Positions 18,388-28,148 of a stretch of 64,000 nucleotides of DNA are shown piece by piece. The notes below the pieces were generated by a model. It was not told the DNA's origin, searched no databases, and was given only the letters and a program-made list of their open reading frames with translations. Position 1 is the stretch's first letter, and every line of letters starts with the position of its first letter. The stretch lies in the NCBI RefSeq assembly GCF_030758615.1, contig NZ_CP132381.1, positions 1,736,001 through 1,800,000 of the forward strand. Reading direction: 5' to 3'. The stretch is from Gilliamella apis. Its GTDB lineage: Bacteria > Pseudomonadota > Gammaproteobacteria > Enterobacterales > Orbaceae. A program made the translations under genes and the position numbers.

Positions 18388-19599
18388 ATGAATAAATTAC
18401 TAATTCATAAGATTTCTTATTCAAATTTATGTGCGCAGTTCTCCGAACAAATAATAATAGCAGTACTGCCGATTATAGCTGTGCTATCTATGAATGCTTC
18501 AGCAGCTGAAACAGCTTTTATACAAATGATAAATACTTTGCCTTTTCTATTACTCTCTATTCCTATGGGAGTAATTGCAGATAGAGTATCAAGAAAAAAA
18601 CTAATGATCCTAATAGAAATAGTTCGAGCAACGGCTATATTTCTATTATTTTATTTGACGTTCTCTGGAAGTCTATCAATCAATAAAATTGCATTATTCG
18701 GTTTTTTTATTGCCATGGGTACAGTTATTTATAGTGTGGCAAGTCCGGCTTTAGTAGCATCTTTCATCATAAAAGAACAACTGATTAATGCCAATAGATC
18801 AATAGAAATTGCCAAAAGCGTGGCTTTTACTGCCGGGCCAGCTTTAGGTGGTATTCTTACTAGTTATTTATCTGGCGGGTTAGCATTCATCTTAGCTTTT
18901 TTACTCTCAATAGTAAGTGCTATTTTTCTGATATGTTTACCTAAGGAACCAATTTTAAAAAAATCTGGAAGAAATATACTTCAAGAACTCTATGATGGTT
19001 TGATTTTTTTAGTTAAAAATAAATATCTTATGCCAATAACTATCACGGCTTTTGTATTTAATTTATCGCAATACTTGTTATTATCTATTTTTGCTTATTA
19101 CGTTATCAATAATCTATCCTTTACTTCTTTTGAAGTTGGAGCTTCATTAAGTCTAATCGGTTTAGGAATGTTAATAGGCTCATTTTTATATAAAATTATA
19201 TCGAAAAAAATAAATTTTGGTTTTCAACTGACTTTAGGACCTTTATCTGCTTTTATGGCATCCATTTTGATGTTCTTAACCATTATATACCATTCCAAAT
19301 CACTAGTTTTTATTGCTTTTTTCCTTTTCGGGTTTGGGCCTATTATATGGACTATATCAACAGTATCACTAAGACAACTAGTTACACCTAGTAATATGAT
19401 AGCTAAAATATCATCGGTGATCATGACAGTTACATTTGGAGCTCGGCCCTTGGGAGCTGCTTTAGGTGTGTACATAAGTGCAAATTTTGGTGTTAAAGCT
19501 TGTATTTCTGCGGTTTTAATCGGTTTTTTAATTCAGTTGATCATCATTCTTTTTTCAAAACCGGCCAAATTAAAAAATTTATCTGATGCAGAAAAATAA
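18388..19599 (+). CDS. MFS exporter (12-helix)
   Basis: The 403-residue protein has the twelve-helix pattern of the major facilitator superfamily. The loop 2-3 signature reads GVIADRVSRKKLMI, typical of drug or siderophore exporters (MFS_3/EntS-like). AFTAGPALGGIL corresponds to the antiporter motif C in helix 5. GGAAGAGAAG precedes the ATG. The substrate is unknown. It lies alone between the Ada-like gene and the HPP/TetR duplicate, so TetR may control it, but no shared operator is seen beside it. Confidence 0.85.
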   Translation: MNKLLIHKISYSNLCAQFSEQIIIAVLPIIAVLSMNASAAETAFIQMINTLPFLLLSIPMGVIADRVSRKKLMILIEIVRATAIFLLFYLTFSGSLSINKIALFGFFIAMGTVIYSVASPALVASFIIKEQLINANRSIEIAKSVAFTAGPALGGILTSYLSGGLAFILAFLLSIVSAIFLICLPKEPILKKSGRNILQELYDGLIFLVKNKYLMPITITAFVFNLSQYLLLSIFAYYVINNLSFTSFEVGASLSLIGLGMLIGSFLYKIISKKINFGFQLTLGPLSAFMASILMFLTIIYHSKSLVFIAFFLFGFGPIIWTISTVSLRQLVTPSNMIAKISSVIMTVTFGARPLGAALGVYISANFGVKACISAVLIGFLIQLIIILFSKPAKLKNLSDAEK

Positions 19600-19809
19600 A
19601 AACTGTATTAATTAAATAATAATATTATAGAGGTGAGCAATGTCCAATATTTTGGCCGTGCTCACTAATCTGACCTTAAATTTAATTACATCCACAGGAC
19701 TCTAGTTATCAATTGAAATATAAGACTACCTATTATATTAACTCTCCTACAAACTAGCTTAATGTACGTTCTCCGACCAAAGCTAACAACACTTTAGAAT
19801 GGTATTATA

Positions 19810-20068
19810 ACCAATTAATTTTAAAAAACTAATTTAACAAAAACGGTAATTAATGCCTAATTCTGGATTAGGCTAATGGCTGCTGAAATAACGCCAATAA
19901 AATTACATAACTTGCTACAAAAGGTGCATCATAAATGGTGTAATGTGTAAATTGGCTAAAAATAATAAGGAATATTATAGAATCAAAATCAATAACTAAA
20001 TTTTGCAATAATTCAATATTTTTAGATTTTGGTGGCAACTTTTACTTGCTGAAAAAAAATGATTTCAT
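19810..20068 (-). pseudogene. Decayed second copy of the HPP-family gene
   Basis: The bases before the intact TetR gene align in order with the 5' half of the HPP gene at 14898 and upstream: the start-codon region is nearly identical, then divergence, deletions and stops increase away from the start. The 3' half is gone. The left edge is approximate. Confidence 0.8.
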
Positions 20069-20118
20069 TATTCTTTTATCCTATTAAATGAGTAAAATAT
20101 ATGTACAACGCCGAAAAA

Positions 20119-20160
20119 TGAACAACTTTGCACACTTTTATATTGGTACAGATCTGTTCA
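20119..20160. promoter_or_regulatory. Probable TetR operator, copy 2
   Basis: Same 42-base layout as at 14948: TGAACA and TGTTCA at the ends, with inner GCAC (GTAC in copy 1) and GTAC half sites. It sits 25 bases before the TetR ATG, suggesting self-control. Confidence 0.55.
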
Positions 20161-20184
20161 TATATCAAACTCTTTGGATCAAAA

Positions 20185-20736
20185 ATGAAAAAAACACCTA
20201 AATTAATAGCGGATACTGCCGAACAACTCTTTTATCAAAAAGGGTTTGCTAATGTCGGTGTTGATGAGATACGAGACCAATCAGGTTGCTCTAAAACAAC
20301 GCTATATAAACATTTTGGTAATAAAGATAACTTAATTTTTGAGGTTTTGAAGATAAGGAATTTGCGCTTTCAACAAGATCTTAGCACGGCGATTAAAGAT
20401 CTCGACCAAAATGATGCAATCATTCAGATATTCAAATGGCACCTAACTTGGTTTAAGCAAGATAATTTTAATGGCTGTTTATTTATAAGAGCAAACGAAG
20501 AGCTTCATCATGATCAGGCTATCAAGCAACTAGCAATTGAACATAAAGAATTTATTCGTCAACTCATTAGTCAACAACTCCCTCAAACGCCACTACATAT
20601 AACTTTAACTAACCAATTAATGGTAGTATTAGAAGGATTACTTAATATTAGTGTTGTCTACAAAGATGATAAAACACTTTATGATGCGATGATTAATGAT
20701 AGTTTTGCTTTAATTACCAATCTTCTTTGTAACTAA
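20185..20736 (+). CDS. TetR-family transcriptional regulator
   Basis: From the ATG at 20185 the product is 183 residues. Residues 1-50 form the TetR helix-turn-helix: LIADTAEQLFYQKGFANVGVDEIRDQSGCSKTTLYKHFGNKDNLI. The rest is an all-helical ligand domain. An in-frame ATG further upstream (20128) lies inside the operator, so I reject it. The intact regulator sits next to a ruined HPP gene, whereas the intact HPP gene sits next to the ruined TetR copy, so this protein may act in trans on the distant HPP operator. Confidence 0.88.
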   Translation: MKKTPKLIADTAEQLFYQKGFANVGVDEIRDQSGCSKTTLYKHFGNKDNLIFEVLKIRNLRFQQDLSTAIKDLDQNDAIIQIFKWHLTWFKQDNFNGCLFIRANEELHHDQAIKQLAIEHKEFIRQLISQQLPQTPLHITLTNQLMVVLEGLLNISVVYKDDKTLYDAMINDSFALITNLLCN

Positions 20737-20989
20737 TAGGTAAACATACTCAATTTTATAGCTATTCAAGTAATGATGAATGTGAATAATAAATTAGAAT
20801 CTACTGAAAATATTATCAATAATTGAGCTAAATAATATCGAATAATTATTGATTAAAGAAAACGAATCTTATTCAAAGGATAAAAACAGTTATTTTGCAT
20901 ATTTTTATTAGCCAACAAATATGTATAATTTTATAATTTAATTTATATCTATTACTTTCAAAGCAGTATTAAGAAAATCCTAAAACAGT

Positions 20990-21448
20990 TTATTCATTAT
21001 TGAGTTTATAGCTTTTCATCCCTTTATCGATCGCTTCTTGATAATTGCTAATATCATACTGTTTAGCATTAATAATCGATGAACATCTATTATGCGGAAA
21101 TAATAGATAACTATCATCTAAACTTAAATCTTCTCTACCTTTTTTTTCATTATCTTTTATTTTAGCGTAAATATTATCCATTGCTTTTTTGGGTTCTTCT
21201 TTATAATCAAGATTTGTTGACATAGCCGAAAGCGCTGATAAAGAATCTCTTTTTGCTGGCATTTGCTCTAAAAAATCTCTATAGCATTGTGCATAAATTT
21301 CACAATATGGATAATGATTAGCTTCACAATATCTCGTCGCCCCAGTAGTTACAAAATATCGAATGCTCTTATCTATATCACCATAAATACAACCAGATAA
21401 TAATATTACTGTTGCTAAAAGAGAAAAACTGTAACCTAATATTCTCAT
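20990..21448 (-). CDS. Putative lipoprotein (152 aa)
   Basis: The N-terminus has a hydrophobic core and lipobox ILLSGC with the lipidated cysteine at residue 20. The mature part is small, with four more cysteines (CEANHYPYCEIYAQC and NRC), suggesting disulfides in the periplasm. AGGA seven bases upstream supports the start. No family is recognised. Confidence 0.72.
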   Translation of the reverse strand: MRILGYSFSLLATVILLSGCIYGDIDKSIRYFVTTGATRYCEANHYPYCEIYAQCYRDFLEQMPAKRDSLSALSAMSTNLDYKEEPKKAMDNIYAKIKDNEKKGREDLSLDDSYLLFPHNRCSSIINAKQYDISNYQEAIDKGMKSYKLNNE

Positions 21449-21772
21449 AAATAAATCCTAATTATCCAATATCATCTTGATGTGTCCTTATTTAATTGTT
21501 TTTATAGCATATTCTAAATTAATTGTATAATTGCTAATAGAATTTTGATAATTACGTAACAGAGAGAGGCGTAGAAAAAATACAGAATTTGAATAGCAAC
21601 GGAATCCTTTAATAACTTAACTTTAAACTTTTAAATACAAATATCGATCGTTCATTGATCCAATATTACCCACTATATAAAAATGATTTAGGGCATATTT
21701 TTAGTTATTGTAGAGTAAAGCGCCCTTAAATAGTTATAAAAAATGTTGAGGAGCATACTTTTATCGAATTAC
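21449..21772. other. Intergenic region between lipoprotein and PTS regulator
   Basis: AT-rich spacer without a recognised gene. An imperfect pairing of AGGGC (about 21690) with GCCCT (about 21722) could be a weak terminator for the PTS operon. Confidence 0.4.
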
Positions 21773-23833
21773 TTAAGGAAATCGAGATCTTATAAATGTC
21801 AGAATATCGTTTGCTTGAGTTGCAGTGTTTAATATTTCATAAAAATCGGGCATCTCAAGCAAAGCAACCAGCTCTGACATTGCGTTAATATGGCTGGTTT
21901 TATTAACTGCTGCTAAAGTAAAAATATATTGCGTGGGAATTTTATCATTCTTAAAAATAATTGGTTTTTTCAATACCGTTATACTTAACGACAGAGAATT
22001 AACACCATCTTCTGGTTTAGCATGAGCAAGAGAGACATTTTTGGTTATCAAAAAACTTGTTCTATTTGAATTAACATTTTCAATAATTTTCTCTATGTAA
22101 CTTCGGTTGATATAGTTCTTTTGTAATAATGGCAATGCAGCTGTAAATAAGGCACTTTGCCAATCGTTAGCAGAGACATTTATTTGAATCAAATCTTCTT
22201 GGATCAAATGGCGAATGCCTAAACTTTGATTTTCTATCGTTGTATTTTTATCTGTTTTATAAAAATACTGATAAAGCTCTTTTTTAATACCATTTTCATT
22301 GGAAATTGTACCGTATTTTTTAAAAATATCGATCAAGTCAGTTATCTTCGGATAGGTCAAATAAGAGTTAATTTGCGAATAAACGCGCTCCAGCAATAAA
22401 TACTCTTCTTCATCGGACATGATTGGCGATACGATAAAAAACGGTTTATTTTGGTTATAAAAAACCAAATTATTTACAGTACTAAAGATTATATCGAAAA
22501 AATTGGTTAACTCTAAAGCTTCTGCAGTTTCCATTGGCCCTAAAAATAGAAAATCAGGGAAAAGAAACTTTAATCTATTATAGACAATTGAAGAACTGCC
22601 AATACCATTTTGACAAATAATTACGGCAACGATTTGCTGATTAGTTGATATTTTATTTTCGTCTAGAATTGCCGCAAAATAGATGGTTAAAAAAGATATT
22701 TCATCATCTGGAATATCATTATTAATGATCGGATAGATAACTTTTAAGGTTTCTTTTACAATCAAAAATAGTTTATTAAACTCTTCTTTTACTTTATCTA
22801 AAATTGGATTAATGATTGGCAAACGGAAAAGTATTCGGTAATACGCGGGTCTAAAATGGCTATAGAGTTTTTTCGAAATATCATCATTGTTATCAAACTT
22901 TATGCCTAAAAGCTGCTCAAATCTCGATAGAATAATTTGCACAATATTTAAAATTAACTCCTGATCAACTGTCTTTATATCACGATTGCCAACCGAATTG
23001 CCCAGTAGTAGAGAAGTTAAGTATTGCACTTCATAAGTGTTATCATCTATTTTATATAATTTCAGCAATTCTGATGATATATGATACTCTTTCAACTTTA
23101 TTATGATTTTATTTGGAATTGAGATAACAGGAATATATTCCAGTTTTTTAGTCATTCTTGGCAATAAGAATATCACTGTATAGATAAATTCTTTTTTCCT
23201 CTTTTCACCTAAGAAAATTTCATTTTTTAGCATAATTTGATTGATATCGTTTTTGATATCAAGGTAGTCAACCTTCTCTTGGTTTAAGAAAAAATCATAT
23301 AGGAATGTATCATCTAAATTATTGGATAAATCTTTGAGTAAATTTCTTAGAAAAAAATTACGGATCGATAATTCATCTCCAACTAATGAATAACCTTTTT
23401 CTCTAGTATAAGTGATTAAAATGTCTTCGGAACTTAATAAAAGTTCTAGCTGTTTGATATCATTGTTTAAAGTTGTTTTACTAATATTTAATGCTGATAA
23501 AAAATGTAATGATGAAAGATAAGTATTTACATGATAGAGCAACATTAAAAAAATATATTTTTGTCTTTCCTCTGTTGAAAAAATATAATTTTTGCCAATT
23601 TTTCCGTTAATTAAATTCTTAATTAGAAACGCTTTACTTTTATCAGGCAAAGAGTAATACAGGGCATTTTGAACAACCACACTTTGTTCATTTGAAGAGA
23701 GGTATGCATTAATTTTTAAAATTGAATAATGTAATTGTCGTTTAGTTATATTCAATAAATTCAATAAATACTCCTGATCACAAGATTTTTCAATCAAAGT
23801 TAGGATAATTTTCTTTGAATTTAAGTCAATCAT
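21773..23833 (-). CDS. PRD-containing transcriptional regulator with PTS EIIB and EIIA modules
   Basis: The 686-residue protein has N-terminal helix-turn-helix segments (residues about 1-150), two PTS regulation domains (about 170-390), an EIIB-like domain with the phospho-cysteine motif IICQNGIGSSS near residue 405, and a C-terminal EIIA-like domain with LAHAK (His near 604). This is the MtlR/LicR-type activator layout. Phosphorylation by PTS proteins and by the operon's own transporter would set its activity. It is the last gene of the PTS operon, 51 bases after the aldolase gene, so it would be made along with its targets. Confidence 0.9.
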   Translation of the reverse strand: MIDLNSKKIILTLIEKSCDQEYLLNLLNITKRQLHYSILKINAYLSSNEQSVVVQNALYYSLPDKSKAFLIKNLINGKIGKNYIFSTEERQKYIFLMLLYHVNTYLSSLHFLSALNISKTTLNNDIKQLELLLSSEDILITYTREKGYSLVGDELSIRNFFLRNLLKDLSNNLDDTFLYDFFLNQEKVDYLDIKNDINQIMLKNEIFLGEKRKKEFIYTVIFLLPRMTKKLEYIPVISIPNKIIIKLKEYHISSELLKLYKIDDNTYEVQYLTSLLLGNSVGNRDIKTVDQELILNIVQIILSRFEQLLGIKFDNNDDISKKLYSHFRPAYYRILFRLPIINPILDKVKEEFNKLFLIVKETLKVIYPIINNDIPDDEISFLTIYFAAILDENKISTNQQIVAVIICQNGIGSSSIVYNRLKFLFPDFLFLGPMETAEALELTNFFDIIFSTVNNLVFYNQNKPFFIVSPIMSDEEEYLLLERVYSQINSYLTYPKITDLIDIFKKYGTISNENGIKKELYQYFYKTDKNTTIENQSLGIRHLIQEDLIQINVSANDWQSALFTAALPLLQKNYINRSYIEKIIENVNSNRTSFLITKNVSLAHAKPEDGVNSLSLSITVLKKPIIFKNDKIPTQYIFTLAAVNKTSHINAMSELVALLEMPDFYEILNTATQANDILTFIRSRFP

Positions 23834-23884
23834 ACCTTCTTCCTTACTAAAAATATCAATGAATTACATAATTTATTAGTAATA

Positions 23885-24523
23885 TCACGGATGTTTTTCC
23901 TTATATTTCTTTAATGCATTTGCAAGGCTAATTGCATTTTTACTTATTTCCTCAACCGATCCTTTAGTTAATAAGGAACCAATACCAATACATTCAATAT
24001 CCGTATTTAGCCAATCATCAACATTTTCTAACGTAACGCCACCCGAAGACATAATAGGCACATAAGGCATCGGTGTTTTAATGATATTAACTAAAGATTT
24101 GCCATAATAATTTGAAATAGGAAAAGCTTTGATCATAGCAGCACCATTCTCTAAAGCAGTGACAATTTCTGTCATTGTGGTACAACCAGGCATATAGGGT
24201 ATTTGATAACGATTGCATATTTTGCATACTGCTTCACTATAATTAGGTGCTATGATAAATTTGGCACCAGCAAGAATTGCTAATCGAGCGGTTTCACTAT
24301 CCAGAACTGTCCCTGCGCCAACTAAAATTTTGTCACCGTATTCTTGGTTAAGTTGCTGAATTATTTGCCCAGCGTTATTGTTTGTGTAACTAATTTCTAC
24401 ACAATCAATACCACCGGCTAAAATACCCTCAATGATTTCTTGAGCTCTTTTGAATGTTTCAACTCTAGCTATCACTAAAAATTTACTTTGTTCTAACCGA
24501 GTAAGTATATTGGTTTTAAACAT
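23885..24523 (-). CDS. KDPG/KHG-type 2-keto-3-deoxy acid aldolase
   Basis: The 212-residue protein follows the Eda class I aldolase: catalytic Glu43 in CVEISYTN, LVGAGTVLD at 68-75, Schiff-base Lys132 in MIKAFP, and SSGGVTLENVDDW. It would split a 2-keto-3-deoxy (phospho)sugar acid into pyruvate and an aldehyde. It is the sixth gene of the PTS operon, next to a second pyruvate lyase. Confidence 0.9.
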   Translation of the reverse strand: MFKTNILTRLEQSKFLVIARVETFKRAQEIIEGILAGGIDCVEISYTNNNAGQIIQQLNQEYGDKILVGAGTVLDSETARLAILAGAKFIIAPNYSEAVCKICNRYQIPYMPGCTTMTEIVTALENGAAMIKAFPISNYYGKSLVNIIKTPMPYVPIMSSGGVTLENVDDWLNTDIECIGIGSLLTKGSVEEISKNAISLANALKKYKEKHP

Positions 24524-24541
24524 GATAATTCCCCACTCTAT

Positions 24542-25423
24542 TTATAAGTGATAATAGTTTTTTATCGTATTGACTATGTCTTGGTTATCATTTGGATTCG
24601 TGACAGGTAAGACAGGTAATCGAGGTACGCCAACTTCAATACCAGATAAAGATAAACTTTGTTTAAGAACAGAAGGAATGGAAGCGTATTTTAAAATCCG
24701 GCGAAATTCTTCAAGAGATTGTTGCCATTGTTCAGCTTTATCTAAATTACCGGCAATAAATTGCTTATATATTTCAACATTGTTGGTGGTTAGTAAATTA
24801 GATGTAGCTGAAATAGCACCAGTAGCACCTATTTTCAATGCTTTTAGGATGAGGGAGTCAGAACCAGAAAGAACTGAAAACTCATCTCGAGATGTATTAT
24901 CTATATAGCCAGCAATATTATTAATATCACCACTACTATCTTTTATACCAATGATATTACTGATTTTAGACAGTTTAGAAACTAGCTCAAAGGATAAATT
25001 AATTCCGGTATTTTTAGGTATATTATAAAGGACTATTGGAATAGCAAGGTTTTCGGCAATCATTTTATAATGATTATATAATTCATTTTCTTTCAATAAA
25101 ACAAAGTACGGCGTAATTACCGATAACGCATCCACCCCGACAGCTATCATATGCTTACCCAGTTTAATGACTTCGTCAGTGGAGTTACCACCAGCGCCAG
25201 CATAAACCGGAACTCTTTTAGCCACTATTTCTACAACTTTTTTAGCAAATTTAATTTTCATATCATTTTCTATAACATGAAATTCGCCATTGGTTCCTAA
25301 TACGAAAATACCTTGAACACCATTTGCAATTAATTTTTCAATTAAAATTTCTGTTGCTTTAATATCAATATTTCCAGAGGATTCGAATGGTGTAACCATT
25401 GCAGTTATAATTCCATTTAACAT
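24542..25423 (-). CDS. DHDPS/N-acetylneuraminate lyase-family protein
   Basis: From the ATG at 25423, with AGGAGG upstream, the product is 293 residues, the family norm; a longer frame only overlaps the previous gene. Hallmarks: GTNGE at 43-47, catalytic Tyr133 in LYNIPKNTG and Schiff-base Lys161 in GIKDSSGD. The family condenses or cleaves pyruvate adducts (DapA, NanA, KDG aldolase). The setting beside a PTS and a KDPG-type aldolase suggests sugar catabolism rather than lysine synthesis. The start overlaps the SIS gene by 7 bases. Confidence 0.9.
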   Translation of the reverse strand: MLNGIITAMVTPFESSGNIDIKATEILIEKLIANGVQGIFVLGTNGEFHVIENDMKIKFAKKVVEIVAKRVPVYAGAGGNSTDEVIKLGKHMIAVGVDALSVITPYFVLLKENELYNHYKMIAENLAIPIVLYNIPKNTGINLSFELVSKLSKISNIIGIKDSSGDINNIAGYIDNTSRDEFSVLSGSDSLILKALKIGATGAISATSNLLTTNNVEIYKQFIAGNLDKAEQWQQSLEEFRRILKYASIPSVLKQSLSLSGIEVGVPRLPVLPVTNPNDNQDIVNTIKNYYHL

Positions 25424-26013
25424 ACTTTTCCTCCTCTTATAGAAGCACCTAAACTGCCACCTGGATGCCATTGATAATACATATTTTCGGTTAGACCTAC
25501 GGATTCTTGAAGTTTTATTGATAAACACTGCAAAATAATGACTTCAGCAAGTATTGATATTCGCGGAGGTTTATTTAAGTTGTCCCCTTCTTGTTTTACT
25601 CCAGCAAATAAAAATATGTCACAATGCTGTGCTAACCAAGAATTGTTATTCCCAGCAACACCGATAATTTTTGTACCTAGTTTTTGCAAAGTACAAATTG
25701 CTTTTTTTAACTCTTCAGTTTCACCACTATTAGAAATCGCAATCACGATATCACCAGGTAAAACTTGCCCTGCCGAACCATGAATAGTTTCAGTTCCATC
25801 TAAAAAATAAGCAGGTATTCCTATTGATGAGAATAACGAAGCAATATAATGAGCAACATAAGAAGGTTTACCGATTCCTGTAACATGTACCCGACTGCCT
25901 TCATTTTTTTTGCTGATAATTAAATCCTTTGCTTTATTTAAATTTTCTTCACCAATATATTTAATATATTCTGACAATTCCGATTTGATACAATCAATAT
26001 ATTTTTCTAACAT
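25417..26013 (-). CDS. SIS-domain phosphosugar isomerase
   Basis: The 198-residue protein is a single SIS domain: GIGKPSYVAHYIASLFSSIGIPAYFLDGTETIHG, then IAISNSGETEELKKAI, the phosphosugar-binding serine segment. It resembles the N-terminal half of KdsD/GutQ without CBS domains, ending HPGGSLG like those enzymes. It probably interconverts an aldose and ketose phosphate made by the PTS. Substrate unknown. Confidence 0.88.
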   Translation of the reverse strand: MLEKYIDCIKSELSEYIKYIGEENLNKAKDLIISKKNEGSRVHVTGIGKPSYVAHYIASLFSSIGIPAYFLDGTETIHGSAGQVLPGDIVIAISNSGETEELKKAICTLQKLGTKIIGVAGNNNSWLAQHCDIFLFAGVKQEGDNLNKPPRISILAEVIILQCLSIKLQESVGLTENMYYQWHPGGSLGASIRGGKVC

Positions 26014-26035
26014 ACAATTCCTCTACTTACTCAAT

Positions 26036-26080
26036 GGTTTGAAAAAGATGATTACTTTTCAAATCATCTTTAATCAAACC
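26036..26080 (-). promoter_or_regulatory. Intercistronic hairpin between IIC and SIS genes
   Basis: GGTTTGA ... TCAAACC enclose AAAGATGATT ... AATCATCTTT, giving a long nearly continuous stem with an 8-nt loop. No T run follows. It could stabilise the upstream PTS mRNA or lower expression of the enzyme genes. An alternative inner pairing (TTTGAAAAG/CTTTTCAAA) is mutually exclusive with it. Confidence 0.6.
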
Positions 26081-26088
26081 CTCATACA

Positions 26089-27348
26089 TTACATGGTGAA
26101 ATGAAGTATTTTTTCCAACAAAATGCCAACAACGTTGTAGTCAATATTTGGGAAGGTTGAGCCTTCTATTCCCATATTGCCAAATATCGGATATAAAACG
26201 GTAGGTAAAAAGGCTAACAAGAGTCCAACCACAAAAGAACCTAACATAGCGCCACGCCAGCCACCTGTTGAATTACCAAATACACCTGCGGTACCACCAG
26301 AAAAGAAACAGATATGAGCAGCAGGAATAATGACAACTGGAAAATCCAATGCAACCATTATGGTTACACCAACTAAACCAGCAGCATAAGAACAAAGGAA
26401 ACCGATAATTACAGCTGTTGGCGCAAAAGGAAATACAGTTGGGACATCCAACGCAGGACGTGAGTTTGGAATGAATTTTTCAGAAATAGAGACGAATGCT
26501 GAGGTGATTTCTGCTAAGAACATTCTTACACCAGTCATTAAAATTGACATTCCTGCAGTAAAAGTAAATGCTTGAATGAAAGGAAATACTAACCAATGTA
26601 CTTTACCAGCTAATCCTTGAGTAAAGGTCTCACCTGCTTTAAATGCTGAAATATAGAACAAGACGAGCATAACAACTGCAACGCCCATTAAAAAATCACG
26701 GAAGAAAGATAACCATTTAGGGAAATGAATATCTTCTGTTGTTTTGTCGCTATATTTGCTAAATACCTTACCTAATAAACCAGAAAGTGCATATCCAAAC
26801 ATATTAAAATGACCGATTGCTTGCACATCACTGCCAGTAATTCTTCGCATAAATGGTTGACATAATTGTGGCAATGCACTTGAAGCGAAACCTAAAATCG
26901 TTCCACCGATTAAAATTGCTGCAGTATTAGATAAACCATAAGATTTTAGGATTAGTGATAATACACAAGCAAAGAATAGACTATGGCCAGTGGTAAAGAA
27001 AATATTTTTAAATGGTGTGATTCTGGCAAAAACTAAATTCATTGCAAAACCTAATATTAACGTAACAGAAGTCACTAAAGCATATTCTGTTTGCGCCATA
27101 CCAGCAGCTGCTTCTGGTGATGCAACGATACCAACGATATGGAAACCTTCTTGAAATAATTTATTAAAATTTTGTAGAGCACCTGTCATAAGAGCGCCAC
27201 CAGCACTAAAAATTAAAAAACCAATGGTTGTTTTAAATGTGCCAGTAAAAACTTCTACCAACTGTTTCTTTTGGGCTAATAAGCCAACAAACGCAACTAC
27301 GCCGAGTAAAACAGCTGGAGTGCTAAGAAAACTAATTATAAAATCCAT
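26089..27348 (-). CDS. PTS EIIC, ascorbate/UlaA (SgaT) family
   Basis: The 419-residue protein has about eleven membrane helices and fits UlaA-type EIIC: start FLSTPAVLLGVVAFVGLLAQKK, then TIGFLIFSAGGALM, RRITGSDVQAIGHFNMFGY and CFFSGGTAGVFGNSTGGWRG. It would carry the sugar across the membrane during phosphorylation. It follows IIB by 17 bases. The associated enzymes are not those of the ascorbate pathway, so the substrate is probably something else. Confidence 0.92.
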   Translation of the reverse strand: MDFIISFLSTPAVLLGVVAFVGLLAQKKQLVEVFTGTFKTTIGFLIFSAGGALMTGALQNFNKLFQEGFHIVGIVASPEAAAGMAQTEYALVTSVTLILGFAMNLVFARITPFKNIFFTTGHSLFFACVLSLILKSYGLSNTAAILIGGTILGFASSALPQLCQPFMRRITGSDVQAIGHFNMFGYALSGLLGKVFSKYSDKTTEDIHFPKWLSFFRDFLMGVAVVMLVLFYISAFKAGETFTQGLAGKVHWLVFPFIQAFTFTAGMSILMTGVRMFLAEITSAFVSISEKFIPNSRPALDVPTVFPFAPTAVIIGFLCSYAAGLVGVTIMVALDFPVVIIPAAHICFFSGGTAGVFGNSTGGWRGAMLGSFVVGLLLAFLPTVLYPIFGNMGIEGSTFPNIDYNVVGILLEKILHFTM

Positions 27349-27365
27349 TTTAGACCTCTTCTCAA

Positions 27366-27656
27366 TTAAATTAATCCATCTTCTTTAAGCGCAAGCTCTA
27401 ATTTTTCTTTTATTTCATTTTTATCCATAATATTTTTGATTCCGATAATACGTTGTGGAAGATTCTTCTTTTCTAAATCTTCGGCAACATCAGGTAACGT
27501 AATGATATATTTACCATTAAATCCAGGAACACCATCTAATGAAGAGTGCTCTAGGGCAATTGGAAAGGCATTTTCTTTGATGACTTCATTCAATTTAATT
27601 TTTAACATTAAACTTGACCCAACTCCTGCACGGCAGGCAACTAATGCTTTAATCAT
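27366..27656 (-). CDS. PTS EIIB, lactose/ascorbate type
   Basis: The 96-residue protein has the phosphoacceptor Cys8 in ALVACRAGVGSSLML. It takes phosphate from the EIIA and passes it to the sugar at EIIC. Its start overlaps the end of the EIIA gene by 8 bases, implying coupled translation. Confidence 0.92.
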   Translation of the reverse strand: MIKALVACRAGVGSSLMLKIKLNEVIKENAFPIALEHSSLDGVPGFNGKYIITLPDVAEDLEKKNLPQRIIGIKNIMDKNEIKEKLELALKEDGLI

Positions 27657-28113
27657 TTTCTATACTCCTTTCAAAGTTTTCTAAAAAATCTATAAAATCG
27701 TGCGGTTTTTTCACATCTTGTATAAAAGCCAAAAATTTCTCATCACTAAACAAAGATGCTAATTCTGATAATGCGGATAAATGATCATCTCCCGTGGGTG
27801 AACTTAAGCTGAACAAAAACTTGACTGGGTCATTGGCTGAATTTCCTGAAACGATAGCGTTCTTCAGTCTGGTAAATCCTATAGCAAGTTTTTTAGCGCC
27901 AGAATCCGATGGAGCATGAGGGATAGCAATATTTTTGGTAATGACAATATAAGGACCAATTTCTCTTAATATAGAGATAACTTTATCGACGTAATCTGTC
28001 GTAACAGCTTCATCAATAACTAATGGTGACATCGCTAATTCTATTGCTTCCTCAAAGCTACTAGCTTCAATATCAAGTTGAATATAAGAAGCTTTGATAA
28101 GTTTAGTTAACAA
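27649..28113 (-). CDS. PTS EIIA, fructose/mannitol type
   Basis: The 154-residue protein carries the active-site His66 in KNIAIPHAPS and the fold pattern of the mannitol/fructose EIIA family. It probably starts at TTG, since AAGGAG lies seven bases upstream and no better codon exists. It is the first gene of the operon, just after a strong promoter, and takes phosphate from HPr. Confidence 0.9.
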   Translation of the reverse strand: MLTKLIKASYIQLDIEASSFEEAIELAMSPLVIDEAVTTDYVDKVISILREIGPYIVITKNIAIPHAPSDSGAKKLAIGFTRLKNAIVSGNSANDPVKFLFSLSSPTGDDHLSALSELASLFSDEKFLAFIQDVKKPHDFIDFLENFERSIEND

Positions 28114-28148
28114 AGGTTTTCTCCTTTTACAAAATCCATTTCAATTTG

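Noticed and set aside
20128..20184. N-terminal extension of TetR from an upstream ATG
   Set aside because: It would translate through the operator, and the duplicated copy and family length support the ATG at 20185.
24570..24908. 112-codon plus-strand ORF
   Set aside because: Antisense shadow of the DHDPS/NAL-family gene.
23885..25423. Sialic acid (nan) operon
   Set aside because: The lyase is in the NanA family, but no ManNAc kinase, epimerase or sialic acid transporter is present, and import is by a UlaA-type PTS.
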